Source of the DNA: Mucor racemosus
Lineage: Eukaryota > Mucoromycota > Mucoromycetes > Mucorales > Mucoraceae
NCBI GenBank assembly: GCA_027405735.1
Contig: JAPEHQ010000009.1
Span: 2,108,001 to 2,172,000, forward strand
Direction: 5' to 3'
Length of the DNA stretch: 64,000 bases
Of the stretch, positions 57,389-64,000 are shown one piece after another (within the stretch, counting starts at the first letter, position 1; each line of letters begins with the position of its first letter). The notes beneath the pieces were generated by a model that was given only the letters and a program-made list of their open reading frames with translations, made no database searches and was not told the origin of the DNA. The translations under genes were made by a program, and so were the position numbers.

Positions 57389-57839
57389 TTAAATAAACCT
57401 TGTATAATATGCATATTTTTATTTTGAAAAACATAAAAAGATACTTTACGCGCCATTGTGTATTTCAGCATTTTTAGTTATTAATATACAAGATTTGTTG
57501 AGAAACAGCATTTTGATGTCTAATAATGAGGATAATGCAAAAATAGTCTCTGCATCAATTCTTGTTTTTGTATCCGAGGGAACAGCATGATTAATTCACA
57601 TATTTGTTACATATTTTAGTAAATGTTTGTTCGCGGTGATAAACTTGCTGCATGTGGGAGAGATAACAATCTATAATTGAAGGCTTAGGGTAGAAATCCG
57701 AGCTTGTTTTTGTCAAAATTTCTGTATTATGTTGTCGATCAAGGCAAGATCTCATCATAATTATAATAATTCACGATAAAAATTTGCAGAAAAAGAGACG
57801 AAACCTTTTAATTAAGATGTCTTAAAGTGAATAAACCAC
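57389..57839. other. Intergenic stretch
   Basis: 3' region of the transporter and upstream region of the subtilase. Nothing recognised. Confidence 0.45.
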
Positions 57840-57847
57840 TATAAATA
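57840..57847 (+). promoter_or_regulatory. TATA box of subtilase gene
   Basis: TATAAATA, 61 bases before the ATG at 57908. Confidence 0.5.
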
Positions 57848-57907
57848 ATCTTGATTTTTATTTCTTTGATTTATTCATCTATTATTATCATTTTTTTCTT
57901 ATATATA

Positions 57908-59455
57908 ATGAAGTCTTTCTTATCGCTTTCCATTGCTTGTATTTATTTAGGCTCTAATTTGGCAACTGCATTGGTAGTGAGAGAAGATGTTGGATCAGTA
58001 GTTCCAGGTGGCATTCAAAGTCATTTTCCTTCTCATATTGTAAAACTAAAGGCTAAAAATATTCAAAATATCAGCAGTAAGTTTTCATTTGAAGTCTAGC
58101 AGACAATTTAAAAATTAACCCCCCCCCCTCCCCTCCAAAAAATAGACTTTGAATCGACTGATTTTATCAATAATCATTATAGTACATTTCAAACATTGCG
58201 TGGATCACTTCAAGGCAAATTCGACATTAAAGGAGCAAGCATTAATTCAGGATCAGAAGATTTAGAGCCAAAGTCTGTTAAAAATATCGACATTGGAAGT
58301 GAATTCAAAGCTGTAGTTGGATCATTTAATCCTTCTTTTATTAATTACCTCAGTCAATTAGAAGATGTTGAATACGTCGAAACAAATCAAATCTACAAGT
58401 CAGCTATTCTACCAACTGTTACAAAGCCTCAACCATACATTTCAAGCCAATTGACACCAAAGAGCAAGCGTGATATTATTTCCCAAATGAATGTACCAAG
58501 TTGGGGTCTTGCTCGTATCAACCATCGAAACAGAGATGACATGACAAGTTATTCTGTTGATGAAGCTGCAGGGTAAATGTTTTGATTTACTCGAGTAGAA
58601 TGTTTATATCTAACTTTTGTTTTCAATTGATAAGTGGCGGTGTTCATGTCTATGTATTTGATTCAGGTATTAATGTAAATCATCCTGATTTTGGAGGTCG
58701 TGCTAGTATGGAAGCTAGCTTTATTGATTATGAAGATGAAGTGGACTATGCTGGTCATGGTAAATTTATCATTTATTTGTTACATCTAGGTCAAACCTTA
58801 ATTATTTATAATTACATCAGGAACCCATGTAGCTGGTACAATTGGAGGTAATTCTTACGGTGTAGCCAAGAATTCGATATTGCATGGCGTGAAAATTTTG
58901 GATCGCAATGGTGATGGCACTACCTCCGCTTTAATCCAAGCTATTTCACACATCACTCAAATTGCTGTTCCCGGTCGTAGTATTATTAATTTATCGTTAA
59001 CTGGGCCACGCTCACAAACAATTGACGATGCACTTTCAATGGCAGTTCAACAACATGGTATTCCCGTCTTTGTATCAGCTGGAAACAGTGGAGATAATGC
59101 ATGTGATTATTCACCATCAGCTAATCCAGATGTATTTGCAGTCGGGGCATCTAATCAAAATGATGTTATCCCCAATTTTTCTTCTTATGGCAAATGTGTA
59201 CGTATTTATGCACCTGGAACAAACATTACAAGCAGTTGGTTAGCAGATGAAAGTCAGACTATGGACGGAACAAGCATGGCTAATCCTCATGTCACTGGTA
59301 TTGCTGCAATGTTGATGAGTGAATATGAATTCCATTCCGCTAGTGAAGTCTATGAAGCTATTATGAATATTGCTACCGAAAATGTATTAACTTCTTCTAT
59401 CAATGATGAAGAATCCGAGAAATTATTAGCTTATAATGGTCCCGAACGTTTTTAA
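57908..59455 (+). CDS. Secreted proteinase-K-like subtilase (S8A)
   Basis: Four exons (57908-58076, 58146-58572, 58635-58759, 58821-59455) give 451 residues. Signal peptide MKSFLSLSIACIYLGSNLATA, then an I9-type propeptide (about 40-150; HIVKLKA..., YLSQLEDVEYVETNQ) that should act as folding helper and inhibitor. SWGLARINHRN opens the catalytic domain near residue 175. The triad is complete: Asp208 (VFDSGIN), His240 (GHGTHVAG) and Ser392 (GTSMANPHV), with the oxyanion Asn329 (SAGNSG). Fungal proteinase-K relatives are secreted or vacuolar serine proteases for general protein breakdown. The active-site Asp and His lie on one exon that splits in the middle of GHG|THV. No membrane anchor or C-terminal extension. 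Intron 1 contains a C tract (58122-58130). Confidence 0.93.
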
Positions 59456-59551
59456 AATAAAGTTTTTGTTTTGTTATGCAGCAATCATTATGAGCAAATA
59501 CGTATAATCCATGCGGAAAATACATGTTTGAAACAAGGCCATTTTTAATGA

Positions 59552-59561
59552 TATATATAAA
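59552..59561 (+). promoter_or_regulatory. TATA box of glutamate decarboxylase gene
   Basis: TATATATAAA, about 62 bases before the ATG at 59623, in the 167-base gap after the subtilase stop. Confidence 0.55.
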
Positions 59562-59622
59562 GGGTGTATTTTTGTCTTTTTGTTTGGTTTTACTACTAAC
59601 TCTTTTCTTGTAAAAATAAAAA

Positions 59623-61889
59623 ATGGGTTTCCTTTCTCGCGCTGTGTCTGATAGTAAGAAATTGGTTTTATTGAATGATTTTATGCATACTTACTACCAG
59701 AAAACAAAAAGAAATCCATGTAGATGATCAAAATGATCATGATGATTCTGTTGAAACTACTATTTATGGAACCAGATGGGCTTCAAGAGATATACCGAGG
59801 TAAATTGAAACAAAAATTGGTAAAACAAAACAAATGATTAAATGTTGATTTTATTGACTCAGATATGACATGCCAGATGTAAGTGTCAGTTAAAGTATTT
59901 AATTAAGATTCAAACTAACCATTTTTATAGGAAGAAATGCCAGCAAGTAAGTTGGTAAACTGAAAAATAAGACTCTTTACTAATCTAGATATATATATAT
60001 ATAATAGATGTCGCTTATCGCATGATTAAGGATGAACTTGCTGTAAGTCTATACATGGAAAGCACCGACTGTGCATAAATCTTATCTATTTTACATTTTA
60101 GTTGGATGGAACTCCCGCTTTGAATCTTGCTAGTTTTGTAACTACCTACATGGAAGAAGAAGCTGAACAATTAATGAAAGAAAATTTATCAAAAAACTTT
60201 ATCGACTTTGAGGAATATCCTCAAACTGCTGAGATCTCTGTAAATATATAATGTAATTTATGTTTATTACATGATCGAAATATTGATAACTTCAAGTAGA
60301 ATCGATGTGTAAATATCATCGCTCGCCTCTTTCATGCACCAATGGACAATCCTGAAGCTGAAGCATTGGGATGTTCAACTGTAGGTTCTTCTGAAGCAAT
60401 CATTTTAGCTACCTTGGCCATGAAACGTAGATGGCAAACGGCTAGAAAAGAAAAAGGATTACCTTACGATAAGCCTAATATGATTATGGGTACCAATTGT
60501 CAAGTTGCATGGCATAAAGCAATGAGGTAGAGCATGTATATACATATTTTGAGTGGATTAATATACTAAAATTTTCTAAAAAAAAACCAAAGATATTTGG
60601 AAATCGAATCTCGTGAAGTTCCTTGCACTGAAGATTTGCTTTATATGGATCCCAAAAAGGCTGCTGACTGGGCAGATGAAAATACAATTGGTATTTGTGC
60701 TATTTTAGGTTCTACTGTAAGTCTATCAATGTGTTTTTGTCAACTGGCTGCAATTTTATTGATTCAAATACATCATTAGTACACTGGACATTATGAAGAT
60801 GTCAAGACATTGGATTCATTATTGGAAGCTAAATGCAAAGAAAATGGTTGGGATATTGGTATTCACGTTGATGCTGCAAGGTAAATCTTAGTGAGTTCAA
60901 TAAATTGAAGTTCGATTCTAACAAGTCTACTATTTATAGTGGTGGTTTTGTTGCTCCATTTGTCTACCCTGAACTTGTCTGGTAACGTATTACAAATGTA
61001 TATACACAACTGAAAACTGTAATCTTAATATGATAAATAATCAGGGATTTCCAACTTGAGCGTGTCCATTCAATCAATGTTTCTGGCCACAAGTATGGCC
61101 TTACCTATCCAGGTGTTGGTTGGGCATTATGGCGAGGTAAGAAGTATTTGCCTGAAGAGTTGATTTTCAACATCAATTACCTTGGTTCAGATCAAGCATC
61201 TTTTACTTTTAATTTCAGTAAAGGTGCTTCCAATATCATTGCACAATATTATGTTCTTATCAGACTCGGTAAAGTTGGCTTTACTCATATTATGAAGAAC
61301 TTGATCCTCACTGCTGATTATTTGGCTGATAAATTGGAAAACACTGGTAAATTTGTAATTTTGAGTGAAAGAAGTGGCAAAGGTGTTCCTCTTGTTGCAT
61401 TCCATCTCAAACAAAAAAAGATTTATGATGAGGTAAAAAAAAAAAAAAAAAAAGTGTAATATTCTATGCATTTCAATTTACAATTATATGAATAGTTTGA
61501 TATTTCTGCTAAATTGCGTGAACATGGTTGGATCGTACCAGCTTATACTATGGCTCACGCAGTTGAGCATATGAAACTTTTAAGAGTGGTTGTTCGTGAA
61601 GATTTTTCTCGTAATCGTTCCGAAATCCTTATTCGTGACATCAATTCTGTAATTGCTGCATTGGATCTTTGGGATGAAAAGGAAGCAGAAAATCATCGGT
61701 AAATGAGATTTCGAATGATATTTTTATAGCAAACTAACCTTTTTCATTGTGGGGTTTTATAGTAAATTCCGTCACAGAAGTGCTAGACATAATCACAGAT
61801 CAAGCTTCAATGTCATTCATGGTAAAGTCAAGCCTAATGATAAGGATAACAAGCCTAATAAACATCATGATGCTCCTGGCGTATGTTAA
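59623..61889 (+). CDS. gad1: Glutamate decarboxylase
   Basis: Thirteen exons give 511 residues: 59623-59653, 59712-59799, 59863-59878, 59931-59946, 60008-60042, 60102-60239, 60300-60526, 60593-60716, 60780-60880, 60940-60981, 61045-61432, 61496-61698, 61763-61889. It is a PLP enzyme turning glutamate into GABA and CO2, using one proton, in the cytosol; it feeds the GABA shunt and helps with acid and oxidative stress. Landmarks: [51 protein letters not shown] (Asp256 pairs with the PLP ring) and INVSGHKYG (Lys289 forms the Schiff base). The His/Lys-rich C-terminal tail (from about 470) has no clear calmodulin site. Exon phases were checked to join without a break. The two 16-base exons are the most compressed in the window. 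Confidence 0.94.
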
Positions 61890-63254
61890 TCATGTGAATG
61901 TCATTTATTGAAAATGCTCGTAAATAAAACAACTTTAATGAAAAAGCAAATGAATAATTGAAGCATACAATTGAATATGTATTAATGAATATTGATGAAA
62001 TGTAAATGCCTATCTAAAAATTACATGCAACAAATTGAGGTAGATTATGATTTTACTTTCAGTAGTGTTAAAACCTGCACTTTTCAGTAATAATCCATAA
62101 GCAAAAAAGTATAAAAGTATATACGCTATATAGCATTGCAAATTACAGAATTTGTTTCAATTTTGCTTTACTGATCGCCATATTCTAGAACAAATCCTTT
62201 AAAGATCTAACATTCAAATTTACCGCTTGAAATGAGGATCTTCGATCGTGGATATCTGAGCAAAAAAGCAAGATACAGCATTGGTTAAATAATGAATATT
62301 TAGTTTTCATCAATTTATTAGCATATTTGAGTAACAGAAGGAAATTTTTTCATTTTTTTCTTTTATATTTCTGTTGAATTAAAGCGCAATAAAATGCAAG
62401 GGCGAAATACTGATTTAATCGAAATTGTGGTTTCAATGGAATCGTATCCATTCCATTTTGTTTTCCTAAAAACATCAACCTTTAGTGGAAATATTCAAAT
62501 TTGAAGCTGATCCTTGGACCTAAATTGCATCGACGTTTTTTATACCGTATCACATACCGGGGAATGATCCGACTAAGTATTCTGAAAAAGCCAATAAACT
62601 TAAATGAAAGTACATATATAATATATACACAGAAAACAAACTCGATTAGACTGTTAAAATTCTGTTATCACAGTTCGAACTCGACTGGAAGAACACCACC
62701 AATTCAATATATGTTTGTAGGCAATAATCAGGCTTAAAACTTGCTCCATCAATTGTATACTCCACAACTAAAAACCATCCAATATCATAGATACCGCTTT
62801 ATGTTATTTTTATTATTGGCTATTATTTATTAACCATTTTATAAAATAATAAAATAAAGAATTGATCATGTCAAAAATGTGTACATACCTACCATCATAT
62901 TAAATTGAAAATTAGTAGGATCACCATTCATTGAGATAAAGAGTTTTTGTTTTCGGGTTTGTATAGTCATAAAGAAAGGTAGGTTTTCGATGACTTTCAA
63001 AAATGTTTTCGAATGATTTCGTCTAGTATTGAGTCGGATTACGTTAAATATTCAAAGAAGATGTACCTGTCCTTTATGGCTAGTGACTAATGATATTTGC
63101 CCTAAAATGAAAGGATTGATACCAGAGTATAAGTGCATTGATCTAGTATCATCGACCAAAATCGACCTAAAATCAATTGTAAAAAACTAAGAACCAAAAT
63201 TGAGGCAGCAATTTTTTTTACCCGCAAGATAGATCCAGTCGATGGCTATTCTGT
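61890..63254. other. AT-rich intergenic stretch
   Basis: No gene supported. The short frame at 62501-62737 has no family features. Nothing else recognised until repeat A. Confidence 0.45.
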
Positions 63255-64000
63255 AGTTTTTGTTTCAGCAAAAAATACCCATTCTTTGTCGAGATAACCA
63301 AAATAATAGCTCATGTTGCAGCTTACACCTATGATAGCTGGGCTCTAAAATCATTCGAAAAAAAAAGATCGAAAAATGATCCAAAAAATAAAATCATTCG
63401 AATGCTCATGAACTGCAAAGTAACTTAACCTAGCGTATTAAATAGGTTTTGTAAAGTTTTAAATTCTGCATCCATCTATATAAAATTTAAATAAATGTTT
63501 CACGCAAAATTTTGCGCAAAATGCAATTGAAATTTTGAAGGTTTTTTGAAGATATACGTCACTTTTTATAAGCATATTTAAAATATAATAACTTGAGATG
63601 ATGCGCAACAAAATTATCTATCGATCGAGCTATTGCAAAATCTTCTAGCTGCATCATTCGTAGAGAAACCACCATTTTTGTGCAATTTTTTTTCTGCTTC
63701 AGAATTTGGGATGAGGGTATACAAGGGGAAAATGGACGCCAGAAATGGAGGTACCTTTTTGCACACGTTTTTGAGGATATCTCCACGCAAAATCAATATT
63801 TTGAAAAACTCTAAATTGGGTCTGAGAGAGCTCAATGAGCTGGATGACATGAATGCAAAAAAAATGTTGCTCAATTTAACCAATATTTTGAAACCTACCA
63901 TAGAAATGCCAAAAAAATGAAAAAAAAATAAAAGTGCTCAGAATTTTTTTATACTGAAATATGTTATAGAGCGCTTCAAAACAAATAAGTTTCATTATTA
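63255..64000 (+). repeat. Repeat A, copy 4 (cut by window end)
   Basis: Matches copy 1 from TTTTTGTTTCAGCAAAAAAT to the AAACAAATAAGTTTCATTAT block. Central TATCGATCGAGC and CAGAATTTGGGATGAGG are conserved. Confidence 0.82.

Noticed and set aside
1..64000. CRISPR arrays, bacterial-type operons, rRNA genes
   Set aside because: No spaced identical repeats with unique spacers, no Shine-Dalgarno-led gene strings, no rRNA-like sequence; the introns and splice signals show a eukaryotic nuclear genome.

Overview
This is a strongly AT-rich piece of a fungal nuclear genome. Genes contain many short introns (about 50-80 bases, GTAAGT-like donors, CTAAC-like branch sites, TAG/CAG/AAG acceptors), and coding regions are rich in Asn, Gln and Ser homopolymers. 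The protein set fits an early-diverging (Mucoromycota, probably Mucorales) fungus: an Ecl1-type zinc protein, a DUF7137-type cell-surface protein, a choice-of-anchor-A secreted protein, a three-repeat Myb protein and a fungal AVT3-type vacuolar amino-acid transporter. The genus cannot be settled from this sequence alone. All exon structures were worked out by hand from reading frame and splice signals.

Layout. 1-2.3 kb: repeat sequence. 2.4-12.8 kb, gene cluster: secreted choice-of-anchor-A protein (+), inositol monophosphatase-family protein (-), DUF7137-like secreted protein (+), Ecl1-like protein (+), RBM33-like RNA-binding protein (+). 12.9-24.7 kb, first repeat island: solo LTRs of several families, nested in each other, and a repeat carrying a broken dynein intermediate-chain exon. 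24.7-32.8 kb, gene cluster: MFSD1-like transporter, glutathione S-transferase, AVT3-like transporter (all +), and a TrhO/YceA-like rhodanese protein (-). 32.9-49.9 kb, second repeat island: solo LTRs, a decayed and an intact Tc1/mariner element with long inverted repeats, a dead Ty3/gypsy gag-pol, further dynein-fragment repeats, and an unrecognised transposon-like gene split by the intact Tc1 element. 52.5-61.9 kb, gene cluster: Myb protein, DHA1-type MFS transporter, proteinase-K-like subtilase, 13-exon glutamate decarboxylase (all +). 63.2-64 kb: repeat again.

The host genes look like unrelated housekeeping, transport and secretion functions, each with its own promoter (TATA boxes 60-100 bases upstream of several starts) rather than a functional cluster. 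The most informative part is the repeat landscape. Ten solo LTRs were found, nine with perfect 5-bp target duplications. Nested insertions can be ordered in time: LTR B in LTR A in a dynein-fragment repeat, LTR D in LTR E, and LTR B in a reverse transcriptase. One Tc1/mariner copy has an intact DD34E transposase and inverted repeats with no difference seen by eye, so it inserted recently. No clearly new biological system was found. The best candidates for follow-up are the multiplied dynein exon-plus-intron repeat, the intact Tc1 element with its unusual terminal repeats, and the 4.7-kb insertion with the unrecognised gene.
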